Shown here in pieces: positions 41,675 to 51,942 of a stretch of 58,637 bases of DNA; position 1 is the first letter of the stretch; each line of letters starts with the position of its first letter. Below the pieces are notes generated by a model, which was not told the origin of the DNA, ran no database searches, and saw only the letters and a list, made by a program, of their open reading frames with translations. The position numbers were made by a program, and so were the translations under genes. The stretch is taken from contig JAJQAZ010000114.1 in the NCBI GenBank assembly GCA_021203545.1, positions 1 through 58,637 of the forward strand, written 5' to 3'. This stretch comes from Tannerellaceae bacterium (GTDB lineage Bacteria; Bacteroidota; Bacteroidia; Bacteroidales; Tannerellaceae).

Positions 41675-42418
41675 TTAGTTTAATTTTACAGGTAGTACAT
41701 CGCTGAAGTTTATAAAACTATTTCCTTTGTAGGAGGTAGTAACAGCAATTCGTACATATACCTGGTAGTTATTGTTCTTAATGATGTGACCAAACTCTTC
41801 AACCAGAGAAGTTATATCGCATTCTTCTTCAAACACTTTGCCGGGGGCCAGTAGTCCGGTATCCGGCTGGGGAGTTGAAACAGGAATCTCGCCTTTCTTA
41901 TTGACAGATTGATCATCTACATATGGAGACGCATTCCAGTAAATAGCATATCCTGTGATCTTACAATCCGTATCTTTTTCCCGGCTCAGGGAAAACTTCA
42001 CCTGAATACTGTCGCCGGGTATTTTTATTGCGGTTGCTGATTTTACTTCACAGAAAGGAACTACTTCATATATCTCTTCGGTACGTCCTTTTACGAAAAT
42101 AGTCCGGTCTTCGATAGGGAGAAAGTTGGTCTGTTCCAGAATAACCTCATATTCATTGCCAAATAACATAGAGTTTTCAAAAGTGCCATCCAGTTTGGTA
42201 TAGAACTGTTGCGGCAAAGAATTCTCTCTTTTTGTCTCGTATAAATTCAGTTTCAGGCTGGTAGTAGCCTGTACACGCTGGTAAACAGGATCGCCGTTTT
42301 TAGTAACAAACTTACCACAGAATGTACTGTCCGGTTCATCATAATTATCAATGTCGCATCCGGTCATACAGATAACTAAACCGATAAGTAAACTAATAGA
42401 TATGTTATATATTTTCAT
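41675..42418 (-). CDS. DUF3823-type PUL lipoprotein (SusE-position surface protein)
   Basis: 247 residues with a lipoprotein signal (MKIYNISISLLIGLVICMTGC). The N-terminal beta domain (FVTKNGDPVYQRVQATTSLKLNLYET…) and a second beta domain (ATAIKIPGDSIQVKFSLSR…) match the two-domain DUF3823 layout. Proteins in this position, directly behind susD, usually sit on the cell surface and help bind glycan. It follows the SusD stop by 19 bp. Intact. Confidence 0.82.
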   Translation of the reverse strand: MKIYNISISLLIGLVICMTGCDIDNYDEPDSTFCGKFVTKNGDPVYQRVQATTSLKLNLYETKRENSLPQQFYTKLDGTFENSMLFGNEYEVILEQTNFLPIEDRTIFVKGRTEEIYEVVPFCEVKSATAIKIPGDSIQVKFSLSREKDTDCKITGYAIYWNASPYVDDQSVNKKGEIPVSTPQPDTGLLAPGKVFEEECDITSLVEEFGHIIKNNNYQVYVRIAVTTSYKGNSFINFSDVLPVKLN

Positions 42419-42437
42419 TGTTTGTATCGTTTAATGA

Positions 42438-44278
42438 TTAATAACGTGGATTCTGAATCAATAGCCTGTTAGATGTCATATCCTCAGCTTTAAACTTAAC
42501 ATAGTAATTCCTTTCATAGAATACCTTGCGTGGTTTGGGAACCTCGCTACTATTTGCTTTTGTAAAAATATAATTTCCGTTCTCGTAAACGATATACGGG
42601 TAAAGTGCGGTAGGTTCCCAGTCGTCCAATACACCTTTTTGTGATCCGGTAGCCGCAATTCTCCAACGGCGCAAATCCCAGAAACGGTGGTTCTCGAAAG
42701 CCAGTTCCACACGGCGTTCGTTCCGTATTTTATCCATTGTCAGTTCCCCGGCAGTTAATAATTTGATACCGGCCCGTTCACGCACTTCGTTGATTGCTTT
42801 CAGTGCTTCTTCTTTTTCTCCACACATAAAACCGGCTTCAGCTTTATTCAGATACATCTCTGCCAGACGGAAAACCGGCCAGGGTTGGTCTGATTGTTCG
42901 AAATCGATATTTGTCAGTTTTTCATTGACGAATTTCTTCTGGTAAAAGCCGGATTTAGTTACATCATCAAAATCTACCAATCCGTCTTTTCCCATCAAAC
43001 GGAATTCAGTTCCGTCTGCTAATGATTTTGTTTCATATAAATCGCCTGCTTTCAGATAGGAGTCTGTTGCTTTGGTATACATGCCTCTACGGATCTCCAC
43101 TTCGCTGCCCCGGCAGGGAGACATCGGCAGATAAACTGTAGCGGCAAGGCGCGGGTCTTTGTTTTCAAAAAGATCCAACGGATGCGCATATTCTATGGGT
43201 TTACCGTCCTGGCCTATTACTTTGAGTATTCCTTCCTCTCCGTTAATATATTCGAAGGCTTCCACGAACTCAAGGGTAGGAGCCATACCACAACCATATC
43301 CACCTACAAAAGAATAGGCGGTTGCATATTTATCAAAGTCATGTGCTACAGAAGGTAGGATAAACTCTTTTGCCCAAATATACTCCCCATTATCAGGTTC
43401 CAGGAAAAGCTGTTTGTAGTTTTCTGATTTGTCATCGTATTTTTTAAATAAGGAATATTTTTACTACTAATCACTGCGTCAGACGCATCGAATGCTGCTT
43501 TCCAGTATATATTGGCAGGTGCTTCAATACCTACCAGTCCATCCAACTCTACTTTGCCGTATTCCGCGATAGAGGCTGCATATAGCATAGCACGCGACTG
43601 AAACGCCAGAGCTATGTATTTATTGACTCTGTTTTTCATATTAGAATCACGGGATTCGGGAAGTTCCGGGATAGATTCGTCCAGTTCGGTACGGATAAAA
43701 TTCCAGATTGTTTCTTCTTTTTCCCGTGGTTTCTGTAAAGAATCCAGGTTTGAAGGGTCATACTCCATCGGTTCGGTTACTAACGGAACACCTCCGAAAC
43801 GTTTTACCAGATGGAAATAGTGGAAAGCCCGTATAACACGCACTTCTGCTTCATACCCTTTTTTATCAATTTCATCCAGAGGTGCATGCTCAATGCGTTG
43901 CAGGAATACGTTACAATTCCTGATCTGGTCGTAAGGCCATTCATAAAACCATTCGTCACCATATTCTGCCTGTGCGTTATTACTACCGCCAAAGTCGCCG
44001 GCCTGCCAGGAAGGAAAAGCTTCGTCCGAAGCACAGGAAGGGCTCATCTGCGAGAAAACCCAGAAACCTTCAAAGTAACCGAAATCCTCCCATTGTATTT
44101 TCGCATATAAATCCGTTAATACATTTAATATTACTTTAGGATCTGACCATACATCATCTTCATTGATAATATCTGTCGGTTTAATATCGAAAAAATCATT
44201 ACAGGATGCAAAAGAGACTGATAAGATCAGTGCTGTAATGGTAAAGAACCGTTTAATTGTATACTTTATTTTATTCAT
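42438..44278 (-). pseudogene. SusD-family lipoprotein of the mannoside PUL, frameshifted
   Basis: Starts MNKIKYTIKRFFTITALILSVSFASC at 44278, with a lipobox (FASC). The first frame runs through ERIEHAPLDEIDKKGYEAEVRVIRAFHYFHLVKRFGGVPLVTEP-like SusD sequence (given here only in part) and reaches NIPYLKNTM before failing at 43346. Adding one A to the A6 run near 43442-43447 gives NIPYLKKYDDKSENYKQLFL and joins the C-terminal frame ending at 42438, which has the RNERRVELAFENHRFWDLRRW signature. The rebuilt length is about 613 residues. Its SusC partner upstream is intact. Confidence 0.9.
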
Positions 44279-44290
44279 GGTTTCTCTAAA

Positions 44291-47200
44291 TTAGAATGTA
44301 ACATTAACTCCCAGGTTGAATGATTTCATCTGAGGATAGAATATTCCATAGCCTGATTCGCCTTCAGGGTCTACACCTTTTAGTGCACTGTTTTTGAACG
44401 TGAGTAGATTGTACGCATTTACATATACCCTTGCCCGCTGTATACCAGCCTTACCTGTGATATTTTTAGGAAGTGTATAACCCAGGTCAATCGTTTTCAG
44501 ACGCAGATACGTCGCATTGATATTCCAGAAAGTAGAAGTTCTTTCATTGCCTCCGTATCCTTCTCTGCGCAGGGCCGGAAAACGTCCCGGAATCCATTCG
44601 CTGCTCAAATCTTCGGGATCTACCCGGTGCCACCTGTCGGAATACATTTCATAACCACCCCCTAAACCACCTTGTACGAAGGGTTGTTTATAGCCAAACG
44701 GGTAGGTATAATTAGTGGCACCCTGCAGGAACATTGTAAAGTCGAAGCCTTTATAAGCAACAGTAATATTCAATCCGAAAAATATATCCGGAGTGCCGCT
44801 TCTGCCGATTTGTGTTTCATCCAGATCGTCAATCTTTCCGTCTCCGTTAATATCCTTATATTTGATATCACCCGGCATCAGCGTAATATTACCCTGGCCA
44901 TCCTGTATAGGAGAATTAAATATCTCTTCGTAACTCTGAAACTGTCCGATAGCCGTATATCCCCAATCTCTGTTTGTCCAGCGGTACGAGTCATTATCGC
45001 GCCAGTTTTTATAATCATTCCCGGATTCGCTTCTTTCCCTGCGCAGGTTACGTGCCCTGGAATAAGAGAAAGTACCTTTGGCATCAAATAGCCAGTCTCC
45101 GAACCGTTGTTTGGTTCCTAAAACAAGTTCAATACCCCGGTTATCATCGCCGTTAAGATTTTCCTGCGGAAAAGTAGCACCAAAAATAGAAGGTAGCGAA
45201 ACATCCCGCTCTGCAAGGATACCGGATCTTTTTCTGTAAAACCAGTCAAACTCCATATACAGTTTGCCGCCCCATACAGAAGCATCAACCCCCACATTTG
45301 TCATGGCAACTTTATACCATGTAAGGAAAGGATTTGTAAGCCCTTTATCCTGTGCTCCGATCAATACATTATTTTCGCCCATTACAAAATCGCTGAACTC
45401 TCCGGGATATCTGTACCCTGCCAGAAAATTAGCCGCATTGGCATCGGCATCATTCCCTACTTTACCGTAGGATGCTCTAATCTTTACATTATCAAATAAA
45501 GAAATATTTTCTTTGAAAAAGTTTTCTTCCGAAATTCTCCATCCTCCGGAGATAGCAGGAAAGAATCCCCACCGGTTACCTTTTCGGAATTTATAGGACC
45601 CGTCTTCCCTGAAACTAAACTCTATCAGGTACTTATTATCATAAATATAATTTAAACGCCCTACAATACCCATATAAGCCTCTTTATACGATTTACCACC
45701 GGCTTTCAGGTTCGCGGAGTTCGTAGCATCCAGTTCCGGGAGTCCGGTTACATCAATTTCACCTTTCGCATACATTTCAGAATGTTCAAACTGCCGGGAT
45801 TCCAGCAGCACCATGGCAGAAATATCATGTTTCCCGAAAATGTTTTTATAGGTAAGAGAGTATTGCTGATTGAAAATACTATTCTCTTCCTTTTTCTCTT
45901 CCAGGGTTGTTATTGCCCGTTGTACATTTTCGGTATAACTTTCATCCACCGAATTGTAATCGTAAAGCGACCATGCTTTTGCATAATCTTTTACCGAACG
46001 CCACTGGCGGTCGTAAGCAATCATGGCTTTCGCGGATAATCCTTTTATAAAAGGAAAATCATAATTTAAAGAAAACTGCCCGTTAAATTCATCATACTGG
46101 TTATAATTTGTACCTACTATATCCCGGTCTACACCTGCTACAGGGTTAATAGAACTACCATTCATAAACTGATAGTAATTGTGATTGTTATTGGCATATA
46201 CTTTATAAGTAGGTATGGCCATAGCCAGGCCTTTGAAAACACCATAGGCAAATTTATCCCAGTCGTCTTCTCCTTCGCCGCTGAAACTGTTTGGTGCGTC
46301 TCTTCTCTCAGACCGTCCGCCTACCTGCATATCAACAGTAAGATTATCAAAAAGAACAGTACTGATATTGGACCTGAAATTATACCGTTTATAATTATCA
46401 TCTGTTTTAACAATACCATCCTGGTCAAGATACCCTACAGACATAAAATACTTAGTCGTTTGGTTTCCTCCGGAAATATTCAGGTTATGTTGCTGGCTGG
46501 GAGATGTATTTTTAAGTAGCGCCTTATTCCAGTCCGTATTTACATAATCGGGGTCTGTTCCTGCTGCGATAGCGGCGATCCGTTCTTTTCCGTAGCGGGG
46601 AACCTGGCCTACATTCATGAACGCTTCATCCATATAAGTGGCATACTGTACTCCGTTCATAAACTTCGGATAATCGCTGATCATTTGAATACCGTAGTTG
46701 TAATTGTAACTGATTTGTGCTTTCCCTTCGCTACCTCTTTTGGTAGTTACCAGGATAACCCCGTTTAAACCTTTAAAACCATATACCGAAGCAGAAGCGT
46801 CTTTTAAAACCGTAACAGACTCTACTTCATTCGGGTCAATCTGTGAAAAAGGCCTTTCAATCCCGTCTACAATCGTAAGGGGCGAACCAAATCCCCGGAT
46901 GTCAATGTCACTACCATCTTCACCCGGACGGCCGCTTTTTTGTACGGTTCTTACACCGGGCAGCGAACCGGCCAATGCGCTTGACATATCCGGACGGTTT
47001 GCTTTGATAATCTTATCACTTGTAACAGAAGCAACAGATCCGGTCAGGTTTACTCTTTTCTGGGTACCGTATCCTACAACAACAACTTCGTCCAGTTTTT
47101 GGGTATCCTCATGAATACTAATCCTCAGAATACTTTCATTTCCCACTCTTACCTCACGTGGCAGGTACCCGATGTAAGAAACAACCAATACTTCAGAGTC

Positions 47201-47644
47201 AGTAGCCGGAATATCCAGCATAAAACGTCCGTCTAAATCTGTCACTGTACCTGTCAGAGTTCCTTTAATTACTACATTCGCCCCGATGATAGGTTCGTTC
47301 CACTCGTCGGTTACTGTACCGGTAATTTTTCTGGTGGATTGCTGCGCGGATTTAGGTAATAAAAGAATCTGCCGGTTTTCAATTTTATAGTTGTAGTTCT
47401 CAAGTACTTTATCTAATACGTCATAAATGGAACCCCGTGTTACATTTATATTAATATTTCTACTTGTATTGATCTCTTCATTACTATATAAAAAGACAAA
47501 CTCAGTCTGTTTTTCCACACTTTTTATTACATCTAAAAGTGTCGCATTTTTAAGGTCTAAATTTATTTCTGCGTTCTGCGCGTAACTGTTAAACGCGGAA
47601 ACCTGGCAGAAAATCGCACATAAAAGCAGAATTGTTAATTTCAT
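44291..47644 (-). CDS. SusC-family TonB-dependent transporter with STN domain (mannoside PUL)
   Basis: About 1117 residues from MKLTILLLCAIFCQVSAFNSYAQ (signal peptide); an in-frame ATG at 47686 adds 14 residues before the signal and is less likely. An STN domain (AEINLDLKNATLLDVIKSVEKQ…, about 24-95) precedes the carboxypeptidase-like domain, TonB box (LDEVVVVGYGTQKRVNL), plug (DIDIRGFGSPLTIVDG, YGFKGLNGVILVTTKRG) and barrel ending NLGVNVTF. STN domains relay substrate binding to a FecR-type anti-sigma factor, and exactly such a gene lies upstream. A probable antisense RNA covers part of its leader. Confidence 0.95.
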   Translation of the reverse strand: MKLTILLLCAIFCQVSAFNSYAQNAEINLDLKNATLLDVIKSVEKQTEFVFLYSNEEINTSRNININVTRGSIYDVLDKVLENYNYKIENRQILLLPKSAQQSTRKITGTVTDEWNEPIIGANVVIKGTLTGTVTDLDGRFMLDIPATDSEVLVVSYIGYLPREVRVGNESILRISIHEDTQKLDEVVVVGYGTQKRVNLTGSVASVTSDKIIKANRPDMSSALAGSLPGVRTVQKSGRPGEDGSDIDIRGFGSPLTIVDGIERPFSQIDPNEVESVTVLKDASASVYGFKGLNGVILVTTKRGSEGKAQISYNYNYGIQMISDYPKFMNGVQYATYMDEAFMNVGQVPRYGKERIAAIAAGTDPDYVNTDWNKALLKNTSPSQQHNLNISGGNQTTKYFMSVGYLDQDGIVKTDDNYKRYNFRSNISTVLFDNLTVDMQVGGRSERRDAPNSFSGEGEDDWDKFAYGVFKGLAMAIPTYKVYANNNHNYYQFMNGSSINPVAGVDRDIVGTNYNQYDEFNGQFSLNYDFPFIKGLSAKAMIAYDRQWRSVKDYAKAWSLYDYNSVDESYTENVQRAITTLEEKKEENSIFNQQYSLTYKNIFGKHDISAMVLLESRQFEHSEMYAKGEIDVTGLPELDATNSANLKAGGKSYKEAYMGIVGRLNYIYDNKYLIEFSFREDGSYKFRKGNRWGFFPAISGGWRISEENFFKENISLFDNVKIRASYGKVGNDADANAANFLAGYRYPGEFSDFVMGENNVLIGAQDKGLTNPFLTWYKVAMTNVGVDASVWGGKLYMEFDWFYRKRSGILAERDVSLPSIFGATFPQENLNGDDNRGIELVLGTKQRFGDWLFDAKGTFSYSRARNLRRERSESGNDYKNWRDNDSYRWTNRDWGYTAIGQFQSYEEIFNSPIQDGQGNITLMPGDIKYKDINGDGKIDDLDETQIGRSGTPDIFFGLNITVAYKGFDFTMFLQGATNYTYPFGYKQPFVQGGLGGGYEMYSDRWHRVDPEDLSSEWIPGRFPALRREGYGGNERTSTFWNINATYLRLKTIDLGYTLPKNITGKAGIQRARVYVNAYNLLTFKNSALKGVDPEGESGYGIFYPQMKSFNLGVNVTF

Positions 47645-47704
47645 TTTATTAGAATAATTCTTGCTGTAGAGAATGTTTTTAAACACTCTTACTAGGTTTT
47701 TTCA

Positions 47705-47712
47705 TACATTTG
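47705..47712 (+). promoter_or_regulatory. -7 box for the antisense RNA
   Basis: TACATTTG matches the Bacteroidetes -7 consensus TAnnTTTG on the plus strand, 64 bp before a plus-strand intrinsic terminator. I see no convincing -33 TTTG element. Transcription would start near 47719. Confidence 0.5.
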
Positions 47713-47718
47713 TATTGT

Positions 47719-47810
47719 TTTAATTCAACGAAATGTTCTTTTAGGTGAGAACAATTTTATTTTAAAGCTTTAATTGGGTAGGTGTTGGTAGCGCCTGCCC
47801 GATTTTTTTT
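47719..47810 (+). ncRNA. Candidate DonS-like antisense small RNA opposite the susC leader
   Basis: A strong terminator, GGGTAGGTG-TTGGTAG-CGCCTGCCC (47776-47800), followed by eight T (47803-47810), points to the plus strand, although fecR and susC on both sides are on the minus strand. With the -7 box at 47705 it delimits an RNA of about 90 nt with no reading frame. It would overlap the susC leader (75-166 bp upstream of the ATG). Short antisense RNAs in exactly this position, typified by DonS of Bacteroides fragilis, repress PULs run by ECF sigma/anti-sigma pairs. Placement and length fit; the start site is an estimate. Confidence 0.65.
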
Positions 47811-47871
47811 ATTCATTTATTATCTATTCATAGGCATCCTGTGTTTTATATGGTATTAATACTAAGTTAAT

Positions 47872-48885
47872 TTATTTATAAATAATTACTTTCTCATTTT
47901 CAATCTTATAATTCACTTGTGTAATCATGGATAACAAACGGAGAATTTCTTCTTTGGATTCGTCCCGCACAGTCATGGAGTACCGGGCTTTAAGCGGGAT
48001 ATTTCCCCGGGTCGTAATTTCTATACCGTACCAGTTTTCCAGCATACGGAATATTTTACCTAATTCCTGGTTAGTAATAGTTAATTGATTGCTGGCCCAC
48101 AGGGAATATAAAGAAGCATCGGTAGATTCCAGTATATAACTGTCCGCATCTTTGTTGTAAGAAATCTTCTGATCCGGATGTAATATTATTTTATTACTGT
48201 TTTCTGTAAATCCAACTTCAACTTTTCCGGTGATCAGGATTGTTTCCGCTAAAGGTTTGTCGTTGTAATTCTTTATGATGAATTGGGTACCCAGCACCTG
48301 AATATTCATTTCGCCGGCTTTTACAATAAACGGTTCCTGCTCATTATGTGTTACATCAAAATAACCTTCCCCCTCCAGGGTAACCAACCGTTCATTATTT
48401 TCAAATTTTTCAGGGAAGATTAATGTACTGTTCGCATTCAGCCAAACAGTTGTTCCGTCCGGAAGGAGTACCTGGCTTTTATTATTTTCGCCGGTGATAA
48501 CCCGGTTTAGAATTGTAGTTTCAATCATTTTATTTTCCTCTGCCAGAAATACACCTTTTTCTTTTCCCAGGTAATAACTACCCACAGAGCAAATAATAAG
48601 GAGAGACACGGCAGCCGCAATTTTACTAAAATTAACTAAGAAAGAAGTCAACTTCTTCTTCTTTCTTAGATCTGCTATAATATGAGATTCGAATTTCCTA
48701 AAAGCCGGCTCGTATTCTTCTTTTGAAGAATAAGTAACATCTGAGGTTAACCATAAGTCGCGCATTTCGGAGAAGTAAGCCATGTTTTCTTCTTTCTCCT
48801 GTAACCATTTTAAAAGAAGTTCAGCTTCTTTTTTACTGGCAGTACCATTCAGATAATGTATAATAATTTCATCCATAAATTTCAT
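47872..48885 (-). CDS. FecR-family anti-sigma factor
   Basis: 337 residues. A cytoplasmic N-terminal sigma-binding region (about 1-80, HYLNGTASKKEAELLLKWL…) is followed by one membrane helix (FSKIAAAVSLLIICSVGSYYLG). The periplasmic FecR domain (NRVITGENNKSQVLLPDGTTVWLNA…) and a C-terminal DUF4974/STN-like domain (QELGKIFRMLENWYGIEI…) complete it. It holds the ECF sigma factor inactive until the SusC STN domain reports substrate. Encoded leftward in line with susC, but divergently from the sigma gene, which is unusual. Confidence 0.93.
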   Translation of the reverse strand: MKFMDEIIIHYLNGTASKKEAELLLKWLQEKEENMAYFSEMRDLWLTSDVTYSSKEEYEPAFRKFESHIIADLRKKKKLTSFLVNFSKIAAAVSLLIICSVGSYYLGKEKGVFLAEENKMIETTILNRVITGENNKSQVLLPDGTTVWLNANSTLIFPEKFENNERLVTLEGEGYFDVTHNEQEPFIVKAGEMNIQVLGTQFIIKNYNDKPLAETILITGKVEVGFTENSNKIILHPDQKISYNKDADSYILESTDASLYSLWASNQLTITNQELGKIFRMLENWYGIEITTRGNIPLKARYSMTVRDESKEEILRLLSMITQVNYKIENEKVIIYK

Positions 48886-49002
48886 CCTTTATATGCTTAC
48901 ACAGTAAAAACTTATTTTACCCTGTGTCCGGAGATAAAAAAACAATTTTTTTTTTGCATCTTTGACTTTTGTTATTCGCAACTAATCAATCTGCTGAGAT
49001 GA

Positions 49003-49584
49003 ATGTTAACAGATAATCCCTTAAAATACGAAGACCCTTTCCGGCAGTCACTTAATCTGTTTGAGAAACTGTTTGCTACCTACTATACTTCTCTGGTTGG
49101 ATATGCCTATAAGAAAGTGAATGATAAACAGGCTGCCGAAGATATCGTACAGGATGTTTTTCTGGGATTATGGACGAAAAAGGATTCCGTTGATTTTACA
49201 GAATCTATTAAACCCTATCTGTTTAAAGCGGTATACAACCGTTCGCTGAGTTATTTGTCTTCCCTGCATCCGCAGGTAGATATCGGCGAAGAAAGTACCT
49301 ACCAGTTATTGCATAAACAAATCACCGGTTATAATCAGCAGGATTCCTTACTATTAAAAGAAGTAGAAGAGGAGATAAAACGTTTTATTGAAACGTTACC
49401 TCCTCAATGTAGTAAAGTATATAAATTAAGCCGTGAAGAAAATTTAAAAAACAGGGAAATTGCCGAAAAACTAAATATCAGTGAGAAAACGGTAGAAGAT
49501 CATATCCGGAAAGCGCTGAGGGAATTAAGATCCCATTTAGCAAAATCCGGATTTATGATTCTTTTCTTTCTTACAAAATTATAA
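49003..49584 (+). CDS. ECF sigma-70 factor of the mannoside PUL
   Basis: 193 residues with region 2 (YYTSLVGYAYKKVNDKQAAE, then DIVQDVFLGLW) and region 4 (REIAEKLNISEKTVEDHIRK). It should direct RNA polymerase to the susC promoter when released by the FecR protein. It is divergent from fecR with 117 bp between the starts, so a shared control region is likely. Its last bases overlap the end of the convergent GH92 gene by 6 bp. An out-of-frame ATG four bases upstream leads to an immediate stop, so the start at 49003 is sound. Confidence 0.93.
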   Translation: MLTDNPLKYEDPFRQSLNLFEKLFATYYTSLVGYAYKKVNDKQAAEDIVQDVFLGLWTKKDSVDFTESIKPYLFKAVYNRSLSYLSSLHPQVDIGEESTYQLLHKQITGYNQQDSLLLKEVEEEIKRFIETLPPQCSKVYKLSREENLKNREIAEKLNISEKTVEDHIRKALRELRSHLAKSGFMILFFLTKL

Positions 49585-51891
49585 GCCCCAGCTCTTATTC
49601 GGTAATTTTCCAAGTTCTAATTCCAGTACTCCTCCTTTCATCACATCTGTATAATCAATAAAGCATTCCTGAAGGTTCTGTCCGTTGAGGCTAGCCGATT
49701 GGATGTATAGATTTTCCGGACTATTGTTCCGGGCTATGATCGTAAAGGTGTTGCCACTGCCTGTACGGATTGCTGTTTTTGTAAACAAAGGTGTCGTTAT
49801 TTCCAGCCGTGTTTCGCCGGGACATACCGGATGCAAGCCGATAGAAGACAATACATACCAGGCAGACATTTGCCCTACATCTTCATTCCCGGTTAAACCT
49901 TCCACTGCGTTCTTATAAGCATTCTCGCATATAAACCGGCTCCAGTACTGCGTTTTCCACGGTTCTCCCAACCGGTTATACAGGAAAGGTACATGATGCA
50001 CCGGTTCATTCGCATGATTATAATAATCATTCCATAAAAAATGAGTAGGCGTATTTTCAAACATATGGTCCAGATCTGCCAGTGCCGCTTCGGGTCCTCC
50101 CATCAGCAGGGCCAGCCCTTCCACATCGTGAGGTACAAACCAACCCTGCTGATACGGATTACACTCAATACATCCATACCACTCGGTAAGTCTTCCGGTT
50201 TCTGGCCAGGGCTCAAAGCTACCGTCTTCCCTGCGTGGGCGAAAACTCTTTTTCTCCGCGTCATAAATATTTTTATACGAAGCAGAGTGTCGCAAATATT
50301 TTTCCTGATCCTCCTTCTTTCCTAACTGGCGGGCCAGTTCAGAAAGGCACCATTCCGTATATCCGTATTCTAATGTTTTTGAAATTCCCAGCCCGTCTGC
50401 CACATATCCTCTTTCGCCGTTGCCAAACAGGTCCGTTGTATTCACAGCATATGCATACGCTTTCTCCACATCATACCCGCGGATACCTTTAGTATAGGCA
50501 TCAGCCAATACCGAGATCGCGGGATTTCCCAACATACAGCCGCTATAGGCATTCAGCAATTCCCACCGTTCAAAATATTCCCTGCCACTTTGGTCAGCCA
50601 TAGTAATCAGGGAATTCAACATATCATTTACAACCTCCGGATTAATAATCGTTTGGAGAGGAAACTGGCTGCGGAAAACATCCCAGCCACTGAAGATCGT
50701 CCGTTTCGTAAAATTGTCTGCCGTATGAATTTTCTTATCCGCACCGGTATACCTCCCGTCTACATCTGTATAACAACGCGGATCAATCATCGTATGGTAC
50801 AGAGAAGTATAAAATATAGTTTTACGATCTTCGTCCTCTTCTTCTATACGGATTTTATTCAACGCGTTATTCCATAAGTCGTAACTTTGTTTCCGGACCC
50901 TGTCAAAATCAAAATCCCGGATCTCTTCTTTCAGGTTCTTTTCAGCCCCTTCCATATCCACAAAAGAGATACCGGCTTTCAGCAACACTTCTTCATTTTC
51001 TACTGTTTCAAATTCGGAAAAGAATCCGGTATGTTTTCCCCTGTATTCGGATATATTTTCAATTACAGCCGAACCGGCTATTATTTCCTGATAGGAGTCA
51101 CTCTCTATCGCTTCCCGCTTGCGGCTTTGGCCTTTTTCTAAAGATGCACTCCACACACCATATTTCGTAAACGGTTTAGAAAATTCAGCATAGAAATACA
51201 CCGTATAGTCTGCATTTCCGTCGCCATTGCCCCAACCTCCGCCTTCCGGCGGACATTTCATCCAGCCCCGGATCGTCTGTTCGTTTACAACCTGTATATA
51301 TTGCTCTGTAGAGGTACCTCCTACACGGCGTGCCAGGTCAATCTGTATCCGCGACTGTTCATGTTCAGGAAACGTAAACCGCAGAATTCCGGCATGTGGG
51401 GATACGGTGGCCTCCGCACGAATAGCGTAATCCGAAAGATATACGCTGTAATAGCCTGCAGAAGCTGTTTCGGAAGTTTTATCATACCGGGAACGGTAGC
51501 CTGTTTCCGGAGCGGTAGCTTTACCGGCACTGGTTTTCAATTCTCCGTTAGAGGGCATAACCAGAAAATTACCCAGATCGCCATACCATCCGATGCCGCT
51601 CATCTGCGTAAAAGCAAACCCTTCGATCGTTTCGTGTTCATAACTATATCCGGAACCGTTATCGCCTCCGGTAATCGTATTCGGACTCAGTTGCACCATG
51701 CCGAACGGAGTAGTCGCTCCCGGAAATGTTTTTCCTAATCCATGATAAGCACCTGCCGCTTCTGTGTTAGTACTGGCTCCGATAAACGGATTCACATAAC
51801 CGGCAGGCTCTTTTCCGTTAATTGTATCTTCGGACGGGTTGCAACTGCAAAAAATAAAAAGAAAACAAAGTAGATATAGCTGTTTTTCCAT
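49579..51891 (-). CDS. GH92 alpha-mannosidase lipoprotein
   Basis: 770 residues with a lipoprotein signal (MEKQLYLLCFLFIFCSC). GH92 landmarks are VNPFIGASTNTEAAGAYHG and FPGATTPFGMVQLSPNT at the start, FSGWDVFRSQFPLQ in the middle, and GNEDVGQMSAWYVLSSIGLHP near the end. The protein differs clearly from the GH92 at 39342-41492, suggesting a different linkage preference. It lies outside the susC operon, tail to tail with the sigma gene, and probably has its own promoter. Intact. Confidence 0.92.
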   Translation of the reverse strand: MEKQLYLLCFLFIFCSCNPSEDTINGKEPAGYVNPFIGASTNTEAAGAYHGLGKTFPGATTPFGMVQLSPNTITGGDNGSGYSYEHETIEGFAFTQMSGIGWYGDLGNFLVMPSNGELKTSAGKATAPETGYRSRYDKTSETASAGYYSVYLSDYAIRAEATVSPHAGILRFTFPEHEQSRIQIDLARRVGGTSTEQYIQVVNEQTIRGWMKCPPEGGGWGNGDGNADYTVYFYAEFSKPFTKYGVWSASLEKGQSRKREAIESDSYQEIIAGSAVIENISEYRGKHTGFFSEFETVENEEVLLKAGISFVDMEGAEKNLKEEIRDFDFDRVRKQSYDLWNNALNKIRIEEEDEDRKTIFYTSLYHTMIDPRCYTDVDGRYTGADKKIHTADNFTKRTIFSGWDVFRSQFPLQTIINPEVVNDMLNSLITMADQSGREYFERWELLNAYSGCMLGNPAISVLADAYTKGIRGYDVEKAYAYAVNTTDLFGNGERGYVADGLGISKTLEYGYTEWCLSELARQLGKKEDQEKYLRHSASYKNIYDAEKKSFRPRREDGSFEPWPETGRLTEWYGCIECNPYQQGWFVPHDVEGLALLMGGPEAALADLDHMFENTPTHFLWNDYYNHANEPVHHVPFLYNRLGEPWKTQYWSRFICENAYKNAVEGLTGNEDVGQMSAWYVLSSIGLHPVCPGETRLEITTPLFTKTAIRTGSGNTFTIIARNNSPENLYIQSASLNGQNLQECFIDYTDVMKGGVLELELGKLPNKSWGL

Positions 51892-51942
51892 GAGAATAAA
51901 TTTACTACTATTACATACAAACGAACTTTTTCCCTGTGTTTA

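Noticed and set aside
47776-47810. Terminator of fecR
   Set aside because: The T tract is on the plus strand; for the leftward fecR transcript the stem is followed by AATTAAAG, not by T residues.
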